Counted from the first letter of the stretch, positions 12,970 through 27,900 are shown. The stretch: DNA of 64,000 bases from Alviniconcha marisindica (GCA_018857735.1 JABMCL010003107.1:124001-188000), one strand, 5' to 3'. The notes: generated from the letters alone by a model not told the origin. Translations and numbers: made by a program.

Positions 12970-15900
12970 ACATTGACACATATAGGCAGACACTTAATGT
13001 ACATATGCAACTGTACACACAAACATACACACCCACGCGCACACACACACACACACACATACACAGTGAAAGAATGATTACACTGTATGAGAATGACATA
13101 AACATGTAAAACTGTAGTGGGTGGATGTAATATAATTTAGAATATGAACAAATGCTTCAGGAAGATAAGTAGGAATGAGTGTGCAAGCTGGCAATATTGT
13201 AGAGGATGGATGCATGTTATGCAAATAAAGGCCTCGCAGCAATGTACTTGGCAAATTAAAAACAGAACAAAAGAACGTCCAGCCCTGCCTATGTTGGAGC
13301 TATGATCAGCATTGTGTCAGGACTTAATTCTCAACAGACTGAATGGGAAATGCTGCAAAGTCAATAACCCTGCGGGTATCCAGACAAAACAGACTCTTTA
13401 TGCCTTGAATTGTTGTTGCATACGCCCTGTGCACGTGCTAGATGACCATCCTGACCTTCAGTAGTACAAACAAAGCATCTTTCATTCTTTGCCTGGAGCC
13501 CTATGCCAAACTCAAGGATGCAGCTCCATGGCAAACAGCCAGTTCCTCTGTTTTTTATAATAAATAATAAAGTATTTATAAAGCGCAAAATCTTGTTCTT
13601 AGAGACCATTCTAAGTGCATCCATGCATGCATGCACCCCCCCCCCCCCCCCACACACACACACACATACACAGAGGGGGGGAAATGATACAAGCAGCCTT
13701 GTTGAATGGGCATTAAAATAATTATTTCACACACAACACTGCAAAAGTAGGACTCCAGCAGCACATCACCATAAAACCAAACTGCACAGTCCGGATTATG
13801 TGGGTCTGTACTATGTAACAAATCAAAGGAAAACAAACACAAAAAGAACAGACACTGAAACCTCTGCTGTCAATCTCAAATCTGTCTCTCCAGTATGTGT
13901 GGTGGATGCTCTGTGTGTGTGGGGGGGGTGGGGGGTGGGGGTGGGGGGAGTAGTAATTGCAGGGGGAAGGAATGGACAAAGAATTCTTCCTTTTTTGAAT
14001 GTTTTACCCTAATGCACCAGATGTTGGGGGATCATGCCATACTGGCAACAAACTTGTTTAGACATAAAAAAACTTTTTCAGCAGTAATGACATTTGCAAA
14101 CACCACTCATCATATATTGAAATAGAGTTGGGAATGTTCAGTTGAAACTGTTTTTAATTTAGTGTACACACTGGTATAAGCTCATGTTCTAAGAAATGCA
14201 AATATTGGGTTGTAATAATTACCTGGTTGTGTATATATATATACCTGCTGTGTCTATCAGCAAAAAAGTTTTATCGTGAGATTAACAGTTATGATAAATG
14301 GTTGGCTAGAACAATGTGTGTGGGAGTTACTTTATGTCTTCATTTACTGAGAATACAAATGCTTAATTTATGCTTTTCTTGCTGGTTTACTTTTTGTTGT
14401 TGTTGTTGTTGTCTGTAAATGTACTATTTTTCATATTTTGGGGTAAACAGGTCTGTGGTGTTTAGTTATAACCTATTGGTGTTACAGTCTACACGCTGAT
14501 CTCTCGACGAAGGTTCCAGCAGATGGAGGTTTTGGAGGGACAGAACATCTTGGTCACCATCTCTGGCAAGAAAAACAAAATCCGTGTCTACTATCTCTCC
14601 TGGCTCAAAACGAAGATCTTCAAGTCTGATGCAGTATGTATGACTGACAGACTTCATGGCTGATGAAGAGAAATCCTTTGCACTCTGTCACTGCTTGCTT
14701 GATGAATAGTTGAAGGAAACTAATCAACACTGGACCAAATAAAGTTCCCATGAAAGTTAGCCATCACAGAATCATATAAAGTGCCAATGAAAATGAATCA
14801 TCACAATAGCAAATAAACTATAAAGTGCCAGTGAGAAAAAGAAAACAAAAATCTGAAACAAGGTTGACTGCTAGCATTCGAAAACAAGATCCAAACACAA
14901 CAATGGTGAAGAATGCTAATTTTAATGGGACAAGACAAAATGTGAAAATTTTCAGGGTAAGCCCCTTTTTTCAAAACAGCACAATGACAGTTAAATAAAG
15001 AGTATATTTGTTCAGTTATGGCTTAGTGTGTGGTGGAATGCCTGGAGTGTTTGGAAGAATGTTGGCATGACAGTGATGTGTGAGTGAAATAGGTATGATG
15101 TAATGAATATTATGATGTCAAAATTGGATGATGCAGAAGAGAGAGAGGAGAGAAAAGCTGAGCTTTGGAATGTTGAGTGGATTATAAAATTAAAAAAGAG
15201 AGAGAGGATAGAGTCTGACCTTGGAAAAAGAGGTAAAAACATCCAGTTCCAAACATTCCAGGGGATGAATGGAAAAAACAGAGTATCCAGGGGGGAAAAA
15301 CATTAGTGGGATGCAGAGAGAACCCTAGTGATAATGATTGAAAGGAAAAACAAAGAACCTTTATAAAAATGAACTGCCATCAAAGTTCAGGGGGGAAAAA
15401 AGAGAGAGAGAAAGAGACTGAGTTAGAAACCTACGCATACTGCTGAGCCATATAAAGGTATTCTTTTTCTTCCTTTTCCAAGGTGAGACTCGTCTTCTCA
15501 CTCTTATTCCAAAGCTTAGCTTTTCCTCATTACAATCTCTCTCTTTCTCTCTTTTCTGCATGTTCTAATTTTGATGTTAAAATATTCATTACATCACACC
15601 TATTTCTCATATATGTCATTGTCATACCAACATTTCTTCCAGATACTACAGCTATTCTCCACCACACACTAAACTGTAACTGGTTAGGTACACTGTTTTC
15701 ATTTATCATTGTATAACTGTCATTTTAAAGCTTGGGAAAAGGGGATTAACATGAAAATTGGCATGTTTTGTATTGCCCCATGAAAATTAGCATTCTTTTT
15801 AATGGTTTGTGTGTTTGGATTAAAGTGCCCCTGAAAATCAGTCATCACAGGACCAAATAAAGTGCCCAGGAAAACTATCTGCACATGAGCAAGTAAAGTG

Positions 15901-18900
15901 CCAAAAGTATTTTTCTTGCAGATTTCAAATTTGTTGGTCAGCCAGATGCAAAAGGTAGAGCATTTTGTAAAACTAAAAGAAGCAGTTGAGATGTGCCACT
16001 GCAAAAATAAAACAATGCAGGTCATGATTTTACCCAGCTGTGCAGGCCAGCATGCAAAAGGAATCTAGCCACACAAAACTGTGAGCTACAGTGTTAAAAG
16101 AAATACTTGTTTTTTGTTGTTGTATATTTGAGAGCACATAACAGAATTATTCTTATTTAAAACCGTAGACAGTGAACATCAGCATGTAGAGCACACCTCT
16201 GTGAGAAATGGACCAACCTGAACTGATGTGTGAGTGATTTCCTTTCATTATTTGACTTTCTGTTTGGATCTAAGATGTGAACTGATGTTGGGCAAAAGTA
16301 AAGCCTACCCATGCTTACCTCCAAGTGAATCCCACCTGCTGGGCATTTTGCATGAATGTTAGTTTGTAGCCAAGCCATTACATAAACAGCTGTTCGGCTG
16401 CTACAAACTGACAAGAATGATGTTTGAATTGAAATTGCTGTGTTGTCTATGATGAATGTGGTCTGTGCAGGCCTTCAGTACTAGTAGTCTTTTAGCATTC
16501 CATTTCAGATTACAGCCACACATTTTGTTGCACTGGGGAGTTGCACACTTGTGCAAGTGCATCATTGTAGATGCCTGTGTGTTTATTTATAACTTACTTG
16601 GCTGTCAACAGCAGTATGAATAATGTTACACCCCTTCATTACCTGCCCAACACACACTGTCCACATGAACTGACTAACAGCCTGATCTGTTTAAAATTAG
16701 AACATGGTCAATTGCCAAAGGTGTATGTGTGTGTTTCCCCCCCCTGTTGCAGTAGGTAGGTGGATAGTAGTTAGTACTTCAAAATGGGGTTTTAAAGTCA
16801 AGGCGGAAGTCAGTCTACTTTAATCATCCCTCACAGGGCAATTCAGCTAACTACTAAGGCTGATTAATTAAAAGAAAATGTAAAAAGGACATCAGAGCAA
16901 TGTCTGAAGCATTTAAACTTATAATAATAAACAGACATACTGGATTATTTAAAAAATCAAATAAATCCATAATAGTTAATACAAATTATCACAGCAGAAA
17001 CCATATCCCTCTATCATAGTCCATCTCCCCGGACACCCACCCACATACACACCCACACCCGTTCACATACTCTCACCCAACTTACATACATACACCACTA
17101 CAATCATCAACTAGACATGCTTGCACATCACTGGATCGAAACACACGTCTCAATCCTAATCAGACAGCTACCCTGGTAAAACCATACAGAATGGTTAAGA
17201 CAGTTCATATGGCTGATCATGCCCTGTTGAGGAGTTGAACTGCAGTGGGAACAAAAGAGTTTCCTCTTCTGTTGGTTTTGTGTGCCAGTGGGGCAAGCAT
17301 TTGAACTCCCCATACTGGGCATGCTCGGGGTGCTTTAAAATAGATTGCACTTTGTGTAACATCTGTTGGTCACAGAACAAAGATAAAGTCCTAACTTGAT
17401 CACAGATTATTTTGGAGCTAAAATTTAAAAAAATCTGTAATGAATTTAATTTTTATTTGTTTAGTTTCATAGGTCCGAACTGTATTAGTTTATGGGATTT
17501 TTTTTTTAAATAGATTTTTTAGCCCTGACCATCTACCCAGAGCTTGGAGTGCTATCTTCTTTCATGTATGGTTTATTACTCAATAAGGACAGGGAAGATG
17601 GGATAGGGAATGAGAGCCCAGGTCCACCTCCCTGTTCACACAGCTCCTGAGCTCTGGAGGGCTATGGGCCCAACATGGAGGCTGGGACCACACAGCTGAG
17701 GTTCATTCACATTAGTGGGGTGTCTTCAAGGGTGTTGTGCTGATCAGGCCTGGTAACATTGGCTAAAGTTATTGCAGTACATGTACTCATAGTTTGGGAC
17801 TCCGTTACATAGGCTAAAACTGAAAGGGAACTCCACAATGTAAACAGTTATCGTCCGCATTATGATTCATCATCATTGAATGGTAAAGACTGTTTCAGTG
17901 TTGGTGGGTGCTGCCTGGTAGCCTCAGTTCCAGTATTCCTGCATTCTCCCTTGCCTTGACTCAGAGTCCACATGGGGGATTATTGGTGGGACTTGGTAGC
18001 AGTCAGCTCTCTGGAGGGAATGCACTCTCCGTGTGTCTCCAAAAAAAACTGTGATCAGAGACCATCATATAGTTAGATAATGTGCAGCAGTCATGCCTCT
18101 CATTCTTGAGTGGGGATAGCTCAGTGATTAGAGCTACAGACTCGTGATAGAAAGGTTGCAGGTTCAAGTCCTTGCAGGAGTGGTGGGAATTTTTTTTTCT
18201 CCAGGGTCAACTTTCTGTGCTGACTCTTATTTCAGTATCCATTCCGCTCCCTTATTACCGCAGTAGCACATAAAAGATCCTGGTCATTCTGCCAAAGGTG
18301 CAGGTGGCAGGTTACAGCTAAACACATGTGCATTTATGTATGTGGCTTAGCATGAAGTGACATGGTACATAGTTGTATGGTGTACACAGAACATGCTGAG
18401 ATGGCAACAGTTTCATGTGGCACCAGCCATGTCAGCGCTGTAAGTTACACCACTTCGGTTGATATTCAAAAAACACGCTATAAAAATCTAGTCACTCATG
18501 TAGAATCACATGTGAGCACAGTGAGTCTGCTTGAGAGCAAAAAATAGCACTATATAAAAGCAGTCAACATCAGCATCTTGCCGTGGGCACATTGACAAGA
18601 TAAATTTGACTGTGTGTCATCTGCAAGGCAGCAGTCTGTGAAGAGTTAATCACTTTCAAACACGTTCAAACTCAGAGACCAGTCAGCGTCAAATGGGGAA
18701 AACACTGACTTCTACATTAAGTTCATATATTTGCTTTGCAACCAGCTTTAGTGGTTGGGATTTTGATGTGCAGTGTGGTTGGGGGTGGGGTGGAGGTAGG
18801 GGGGAGGGATAAGAGGGTAGGAAAACAGAGGTGGGAGGAGAGGTAAAAGGAGCATGAATACATATAAATGGGTAAAACAACTAGAGTGTGTGTGTATATA

Positions 18901-21900
18901 CATAAGAATATCAAGTTCACCCTTGGAAAGTAATTGGTATTCTAATCATCTGTTTTGCTAAATAATGGTGTGTGTGTGTGTGTGTGTGTGTGTTCTCAGA
19001 GTGACAAGAAGAATGGCTTTGTCAACGTTGGTGAGCTGGAAGGATGTGTACATTTCAAAATTGGTATGTGAACTTACATATCTTCCATGCTACATTTGAT
19101 ATAATTTGCATTTGAAACAATTGTTTTTGCTTGTTAAATAACTGTACATGTTTGTTTGTGGTATGTGTGTAAAACTTGTACATGTCTGTCATTGTGAACA
19201 CCTTTGGACATTTCTTCTTGCATGCAAAAAAGTAACATTTGTCATACAAATCTGGATGAGGATTTTCAAAAAGAAATTCTTCATGCAGGGAGGACTGATT
19301 CAGCCATTTCATTTCAGTCACCTCTGCTTTCCTGATCTTAGGATATTACATGTTACAGGTTTGGATATTACATGTTTTGTATAACTGTTAAATATCAAAT
19401 AATAATGGCTGTTTTGACTAGATTTTGTCTTTTTTAAAAACATTGTTTTGATGCCCTCTGAAAAGACACTTTTCAACACTTGTGGGCAAATAGATTTTGT
19501 TGTCTTTTTTAAAGATTTTGTTGTCTTTTAAAAAAACATTGTTTTGATGCCCTCTGAAAAGACACTTTTCAACACTTGTGGGCAAATATCAGTGATAGTT
19601 TTTCATTAGGAGTAAATAAATAAATATAAATGTTGATACTCAATTATATTTGGCTACCGTTAATTTAGTTGCCTTTGTTTGCGCCTGACAACAGCGTTTT
19701 CAAACATGAACTATTTTTAATGGATTGAACTGTGAATGAGACTATTACCAGTGATTTGATGACTTTCATTTTGCACTAATATGTCTCATGGTCAACAATC
19801 AGTCTGTCATAATTATGGACAGTGTTGGTCTGACATGGAGGTCATCTGTGGAAAGCTTGTTTCTTTTTTCTTTCTGTACAGAGACTGTGCAAATGAGATC
19901 TGCAAACTTTGTATGAAGACAACCACTGTTGATAGATGTTCAAAACAACACTGATTTTCTGTGTTTGTGATACACTTAGAGGCAGATGATTCAGTCAGCT
20001 GAATGTCCAATTGTGGCAGTGACTGTAATGGAGGTAGCCAGTGTCTTAATTATAAATGCTGATTCCATTGTTTATTTTCAGTGAAATATGAACGGATCAA
20101 GTTTTTGGTGATAGCTCTCCAGGACAGCATTGAGATCTATGCCTGGGCCCCCAAACCCTACCACAAGTTCATGGCCTTCAAGGTAAAGAGTTCAAGCAGT
20201 TACCTCCATTTTCATACATATGTGATGAATTATGAACAGTTTTGGATGGAGGGAGTTATATTGAAATCACCATGTCCATCTGTTTCTCTGGACTTGTGAT
20301 AGTGTTTGTTTGTTCTGAGATGAACCTGTGTGGTTGACGGGACATTAACCCACTTGGCCCCAGACCTGCCACTAACTACCCTTTCGCTTTGAAATCCCAT
20401 GCGAAGGGAGGTAACTGTGTCAAATGATCCTGGTATACAACTTTAAAAATCAATAATAAACACCAAACAACAGTTTCAGTTCACTTCATATTTTTCCTAG
20501 TTTGTGAATACAGTGTTCTTGTATATATCCAACAGGTTTTGATTTTTTTCCCTCAAAAATAAAAGCATGATTTAAAACAAAAAATAATCCCAAGTCAGAA
20601 ATGTCTGCATCTGAATGTCAGGTTTTAGGGTGCCTACAGGGTAACCGACTTTGCAAAATGTCCAGTTTGAATCTCCAAAGATGAAGCTCTGTGAGTTTCT
20701 TAGGGTGCCCATGGTGAGCGACTGAGCCAAATTTGCAGTTCAAATCTCAAAGGATGAAGCTCCGACGTCATTGTTAACAGTAGGGCTTTTGTTTATTTTC
20801 GTGCATCTGTCTTGTGTCCATCTCGCAACTGAAAATTCACAACGTCTCTCAAACTCCACCGCACTTCACATAAAGGACATCGCCAGAAGTAGTAAACAAA
20901 TCTACAAATCTACAAATCTCGCGAGAATCTTGTTCTTATTTGCATAAGCTGGGAGGGAGCGTCTGCTAGCCAGCCACTACCGGGCGGTCTGGGGTCACGT
21001 GGTAAGGAAAAAGAGCGGGCAGTGACAGGCAGTCTGGGGCAAAGTAAGTTAATATCAAATTACTAAGTCTCCTTTGCCCATCTGATTGGGACTTTGCATT
21101 TTGCAATCAGACTTCAGTGCTGCTGATAATGCACAAGTGTGGGTCTATTACACACAAATTTGAATTTTGACGCACAGATTAGAGATCTGTGCGTCATCTT
21201 GATGCATACATATTTACAAAGTGATTGAGATAGTCGACAGTCATTTAGCACATCAGTGGAACCAGATCAGCAAGGTTGGGAATGCAAACTCTGCTTGCCT
21301 AACCACATTCCTGTCCGCAATGCTGATTGTGCTGATTGGTTTAAATGTCATTTCTGGCAGTTGTATTTCAAAGCTGATTGGTCAGAAATTAATTTCCTTT
21401 CTATGCCTTTGTTTTTTCAGTTTGGCTGAAAACATGTCGCTTTACCTGTTTTACACGTGTGAAGAAGCACTCGGCAGCAAAGTCTGATGAAAATATTATC
21501 ATTGAGGGAGAGAGAAGTATTAAAGCAGCTGAAAAAGATCCTAGTGCAACCATAGTCGCTAGCATACGTTCAACTGGTGCAACTGTAGTAGGTAGCGTAA
21601 ATACGACTGAATTTTGGCAAAGGCGAACACTGCCTCCCTCATTTTTACTACTGCTCAGTCGCAAAATGGATCTTGCATTTCCACAGTGATCTACTCTTCG
21701 CCCTGGCAGCCAAATGATTTATTATAATTAATGTTTTTGCAACAATTATTGTTGTACTTGCTTCCTTCACTGATGTGCTGTATTCCATCAGAACAACCTC
21801 AAACGAAACAGGTTGTTCCATGGCTGTCCTGATAAAAAACAAAAACAACAACAACCCAAAACAGTAATTATAATTGATTATTTGGCTACCTGATGAAAGT

Positions 21901-24900
21901 AAAAATCACTGTGGAACTGTGATAATCTGAGGTCCGGCCGGGGCAATTTTGCAGCAACCGAGAGTTGGCCAAATCTACAGTCAAAAGTGGGGGCAGAGGG
22001 TAGGGGTGTGATCTCCCACCTTTGCCAGTTTTTCTGTTGTGCATTTGAAAGAATGAACACTTCTAAAATGACTCAAATTGAAAGGACTGGGAAACTTTTT
22101 TTGTTTTTGTTTGTTTGTTTGTTACCTGTCATGTACTAAAATGATTGTAAATGTGAAGATGGTAATGATGGCGCATTTGTGGTGTGCTGTTTTTTGTTTG
22201 TTTGTTTGTTTGTTTTTTAATACAAAAACGGTTGCTACTGAATATTCATATAGGCTACTTAAGTGATGTGACCCCCAGTTTAGGCTGTTTGACCCTTAGA
22301 TTTTTTGACAGGGGTTTATTGTGACCCTCATTGAAAATTTCTGTTGGGAGCACTGGACTTTATAAAAATGATGGTGCAGAATCAAGAGCCTGACTGGACT
22401 GGGTTGCTATCTTTGTGGTTATGGTCACAATAGTGATTCAACTCATCCCAAAAAACATTTGTGATTTACTTTTGTAACTAAACTTGATATGATGATACAG
22501 CATCTTGAGCAGGATTATTATGTAAACATTTGATTGCTGTCTGAAAACAGGTCGAAGTCTTAGTGAGGGCTCAAACACTCTAGAAATGACTGTGACTCCC
22601 ATATTTTCTGAACTGCTGGACGTGTTATGTCCAAACTTAGTATGGTGGTGCTTCATTGTGAACTATTGTGTTAAAAAAAGAAGAAGTTCTGAATGCTACC
22701 TTGAAGGTCAAAGTCAAATACTCTGTGTTGTCCATTTTGTATCTTCTGCAATGTGGAATTCTTAGTATGTTTGTTTATCATCATCAGACAGAGTGTCATG
22801 TGAAAAGATTTGAGTTGCTATTTTTAACTCCCTGTTGGTTGGGGGGAATATTGGTATCACCTTGTCCATCAGAAAAGTGGAAGAGAACCTGGAGTTGGCA
22901 GAGGGTCTCTCTTAAAAGCTTAGAGTAGGTCAGAGTAGCCATGTATATTTCAATACTACCAGGAATTTCTCCCTTCTTAGTTTCTACCTTCCTCATCCAC
23001 ACAATTTTATTCTCTCCAAATCCTTTTTCCATGTGCTTGGTATGGCTAATGCAAGTTCCTTTATGAGCCTGCGGAATGTCAGCCTGCTTGTTATCAGAAG
23101 CAACTGATGCAGTTCCCCTGTTTGGAGCCTGCAGAAGCAGAGCATGCATTTTTGAAGAATATGCTGGATAGTTAATATCTGGTAGGAACTGTTTGGGACT
23201 GTCTGATGATATACATTAAAAAAAAAATTAAAAAATCTTATTTGAACTACAGTAGAACCCCTGATGAACAGCCACCTTGGAAATAATCAAAAGTGATTGT
23301 AAAAAAGATGTGGCCATTTGTAAGGAGTCTATTAGCTTTGATCCAACTTTGTTGAATTCAGTCAGTCAGCATGCAGTATTGTTTTTGATTACTTGTTTGT
23401 TTTTCTCTCTCTACACTTCTATCAAAATATATGTAATATTGTTTGTACAAGTGGTGGTAAGTGTTTATAAAGATTAGTATTTTGGGTGATAATGTGGAGA
23501 CTTCCATGTGGTAACCCTCTTCTCACCCTCAACTTTGTGTTATGGATGTGGGTTGGAAATGCAAAGATCACGTACTTTCGCTAACAGGTCTGAACTAAAG
23601 AGCTGACACATCTAATACAATTGAAGACAGAGAAGTTCTAATGATGACAAGTCATACTGTCTTCTTGTTGTCTGGCTTACCTGAGTAGTTTGAAAAACTG
23701 AGATGGAGGAAACAAAATGCTGATGCCTAAAATAAAGTCCTTTATGTGAGAATACCAAAACAAAAAAACTTGAAATATGGTAACATGCAAGTTGTTTTCA
23801 GCCTTGTTTGTAATCTTGAAAAGCAAGTTGCATAGCTTGTTTCATAGACTCATCTACAGGGTTTGTAATAAGCAAGCCTCATGCTCTGCCTGTTGCAATG
23901 TTTACTGTATGGAAGACTTCGATGCCAAATCATTAAAGTGCTAATGACAAAAGCAAGCGCTGATATTGAAAGTAACGTGCATACACGCCAGTGACAGAGC
24001 TGACCAGTCTGATACCATTTCAAATGGGATTTGTAATGATCACAAACAAACCATATGCCTGCTGCAGTGCTTACTGTTGTGTGAGAGAGAGAAAAACAAT
24101 AAGCTGATGCAAAAAACAACCACACACATGTCAGACAGTAGCAATATTTTTCATCACAGTGTCAACATTATTGATGATGTTTGATGCCACCACCATGATG
24201 CCCACATTCTTTGTCACATATTTGGTGAATGATGCTGTTCTGGTTCATAAAAGCTGTTTCGCCTCTGCTGAGAACCCAAAGTCCTGTCTTTACAGCATGG
24301 AGTGAATCGGATATATAGTTTTGCGTGCTTTACCCATTGCTAGGAATTATATTTTTCTAATTTCAACCATTTCACTTTCATTCAGGTTCTTCTTCTTTTT
24401 TATCCTTGTGAACCGTGCCATAACATTTGTGATTTTATAAATTTGGTTTTAGTATTGTACTTCATAAATGCTTTGAGAATACATTCTTGAATACTTTTTG
24501 ACAAATTGTTGCTGTTTGTTGCTGTTTTTAGTTGTATTGATGAGAGTGAATGTTTGTACTTGGCTATTATTAATTTGTTGGACTTTGTTGTGTTAATGCT
24601 GTTGACTGTTGAAATGAAGTGTAGAGTGTCTTCAGCTGTGAATCATTTTTGTTTGTGGTTTGATGCAATCTGAAACCTGTGCAGTGTTTCTGTGCCCAGT
24701 GAATTTCTTTGCAGTAACCAGTCCTGTTGTATGGTCTGGGTGTATTTTGTACATCTAAATTTTCAGCATATCAAAATAAAATATTTAAGGTATTTTTATT
24801 TTATTTTATTTTTTATTGTAAATATTTCTTGTTGTTCATTTGTTTTCCAGTCCAGAGTACACCCAGTTCTGGGTTTTCTGTGGCACATGATCACGATCTT

Positions 24901-27900
24901 TTGCTGCTGTAGTGTCAGTTTTTAAATTGCACTTTGTGGGCACTGAAGTCTTGGGCAACATTCAAAGCAAGGCTTGTATTTCTACTGCAAAGTATGAGCA
25001 TTTGCTGTTTTTCTGGAAGCTGCGTTGGAATTATTTTCAGATTGATTTCACTGAAAACAAAATGAAATGGAAAAGAACTGATGGAGACAGTGCCAAAGCA
25101 GTGAGGGAAAAAGTGTTCCTGTTGAGATACAAATCAGTGCCCGGCATAGCGGAGTTTCTGTTTCCAAATCTTTTGCATACTGCCAGTATTGCTGCTCAGA
25201 CTTTTTAGTAGCCCTTGGTGGCAAAAACGACATTGATAAAAAGCACCTCCCTATGTCTGAAAAACTGAAAATACTCGAGCTTTTCTAAAAAGACTTTCAG
25301 TATTTGAATCTGTATTTGAGCATAAACAGGTCTGCATAACGAATTGTAGAGAAGTTTACTGGGCAAAAAAGCAAAACAAAAAGTTCTCTTTGCTTTATGG
25401 TTATAAGCAATTAAAAATATTTGATTTATTGATTTGCTTCTCTGTGTGCAGTCATTCACAGAGCTTGTGCACAAACCAGTATTGGTAGATCTTACCATTG
25501 AGGAAGGTCAGAGGTTGAAGGTCATCTATGGGTCACATCTTGGCTTTCATGCCATTGACCTTGACACTTCTCAGGTCTTTGACTTGTACATTCCATCTCA
25601 TGTGAGTAGTTTGAATTTTGTATTTCAGCCTATGTTAGTATTTCAATTACATGTACACCTAAATAATACATTTCAACTATTTTGCCAATGCTTGCTTTGT
25701 CAACCTGGTGTGTGCATACAAATGTTCATTTCACTTGACTTATGAATCCATCATTGGGACATTAATGACATTGATGGTCTGTGATATTAGCATCTGTATT
25801 TGCACATACATGCAAAGCAAATTCCTAAACACAGATTGATCCACTAAAAAATACTTTGATTAAAGAAACCAGAAATAACAACCTCAAATATATGAAAAAA
25901 TTCTTGTACTAGTCAAAACATTTTCAATGTAAAAACCGACCACATTTTTTTAGAAAGTTTTTCTTGTAACAAGAAGTATGTATCTAGTGTTATATAAGAA
26001 CATTACTGTATTAGGTCTGTTGATGTTCCCTTTACATTTTGGAGGCTTCAGATACCCCCCATAATAAATTTAAGGGGGTATATTGGAATCATTTGTCCAT
26101 CTGTCTGCGTGCCTGCCTGTCTAATAATAACAATAGCAGCGATTTCTGTATATATCATCAACAAGGGTGAGCACACCACACTTAACAAGATCAACACAGA
26201 TGTATGCATGAAACCTCAAAAATAACATATAAACATAACACTGTATTCCTCATGTGCACACATGCATGCGTGTGCGCACACACAAATGCACACACACTTG
26301 CACATGCATGCATACACACACACAGAAGGAATGTAATGGGGAGGAGGGGGGGGGGGAGACAAAAGAAGGAGGGTTGTTTGTAGAGGTGAGATTTTAATGT
26401 AGTTTTGAAGGCATGGGAGGATTGACTGTGACAGATGTCAGGAGGGAGAGAATTGTACAGTAAGAGAAGAAGCAGTGGCAAAAGGTGTTTTTGGGATGCA
26501 AAGTATCTGTGTGTCTGCAGAAGAACGAAGCTGCCTGTCTAGATTTTCTTCAGATGATATCTTCTGAACAGCTCAGCAGTTTGTAACAAAACTTGCTTTA
26601 GTGGTGCATCATCGTGAGCTTAAGTTGCCTGCAAAAAGGGTGGTTTGCAATCATTAATGTCGAAATCACATTGAGGTACAGTCGTGGGCAAACAAGGATA
26701 TTTGAATTGACAAAGCAGCTTAGAGAATCTTCTTCAAACAGTATCAGTGCTTCAGAGGATAAAACAAATGTTTGCTTCAGGCAGCAGTTTCAGAAACAGG
26801 TAAACTTTGTGTTGTGTTCAGAGTGGACTTGTGTTACGCAAAAAGAGCTGTTACACAATGAATACATGTTCCAACAGTTTATGGGTATACGTATTGTACT
26901 TTGTTCAGTCTCATGACCTGCAACTGCATTCATGTGAAAAGATGTTCACTGACACTACAACCAAAATTTTGATGGTGCATTATTATGCTATCGTGTTTTG
27001 TGTACAGCAGTGTTCAAGGTCATATTGGTCACAGAAACCCACTTATACATGCCTTTAAAAAATGTACAGTTATATATAATAACAATACTAATACAACACA
27101 CACACATACACATACATGATAAAAGTTATATAGTACATCAGAGCTGCCAACTGCTAGTGTTTCCCGGTGGACCAGTTAGATGAAATAACATGCTAGGGAT
27201 AAATTGATGATGCATAGACACAGATACTACCTAGCCTGGAACATGCTGTCAGTTCAGTTTTTCAGGCATTGTGATCTTCTGGTGCTGAAAACTAAATAAA
27301 AACTGAAGACTAAGATTGTAAGAACAGCTCCTTTACAGACCGCCAGGGTTAGTCATGAAAGTTGTGACTATATTTTGTCAATCCAAAAAATTATCTAAGG
27401 AGGTTTTTCTTTTTTTCTTTCTGGAATAACCTTTCTTTTGTTCATAATTAAGAATGGCAGCAACACCTTTGATTAAAACACACACAAATTAAGCCGAATT
27501 CTGTTTGTATGGTGTGAGGCATGACACTGAATATGTGGTTTTATTTGTTTTTATTTTTTGTTTCCCCCCATAATTATCAATTGCAGCTTGTTCCCTTTCT
27601 GTCCAAACATAAATATATGAAAGGGATTTTGCCATTTTTTCTTCTTCACTTAATGGATAAAACTGAATAAAAGAGAAAAGAGAGGAACTTACTTTGGAGG
27701 GAGTTTTTATGTGATTGCTACTTAAAGAAGAAAAAAATGGTATGTTTGCGTATGGTTTGTTGAGTGTAGACAGATGCATAGGGGGGGGGGGGGGGGGGGG
27801 GGGGGGAGAGGACAGATTCAATTTGTTGTTGCTGTAGGGAATATTGATCATTTACGAAGTGTAATGTGTATTTGAGTAGGCGAACAGGGACTGCCTGGTG

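Larger units (their letters stand above)
6631..14487 (+). other. msn: Msn intron b-c
   Basis: 7.9 kb. It holds a 31-bp perfect hairpin (7011-7142), a minus-strand LINE pseudogene (7262-9960), the first copy of a 2 kb duplicated block (11038-13330), CA/TC microsatellites and a LINE tail (13551-13660). In 9961-11037 and 13661-14487 I recognise nothing beyond simple sequence, such as the G-rich run at 13920-13950. Confidence 0.85.
14634..18999 (+). other. msn: Msn intron c-d
   Basis: 4.4 kb. It holds a fold-back element (14908-15805) between two blocks of a short tandem repeat, and a tRNA-derived SINE (18111-18563). In 15906-18110 I recognise no family; 17550-18050 is somewhat GC-richer and could be another repeat. 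The intron ends in (GT)13 at the acceptor. Confidence 0.85.
20183..25451 (+). other. msn: Msn intron e-f
   Basis: 5.3 kb. It holds a TTAA-flanked MITE (20349-21048), an AAGGTCA repeat copy (22330-22920) and one member of a dispersed pair (23249-24140). In 21053-22261 and 24141-25451 I see no recognisable element or exon; TTTG and TTTTA simple repeats occur at 22100, 22195 and 24790. Confidence 0.85.

Noticed and set aside
18111..18185. Functional tRNA gene
   Set aside because: A and B boxes are present but the stems do not close into a normal cloverleaf, and the same body follows at 32515, so it is a SINE head.
23249..24140. Firm call of a pogo/Tigger transposon
   Set aside because: The left end CAGTAGAACCCC after TA is suggestive, but no right-hand terminal repeat and no transposase could be found.
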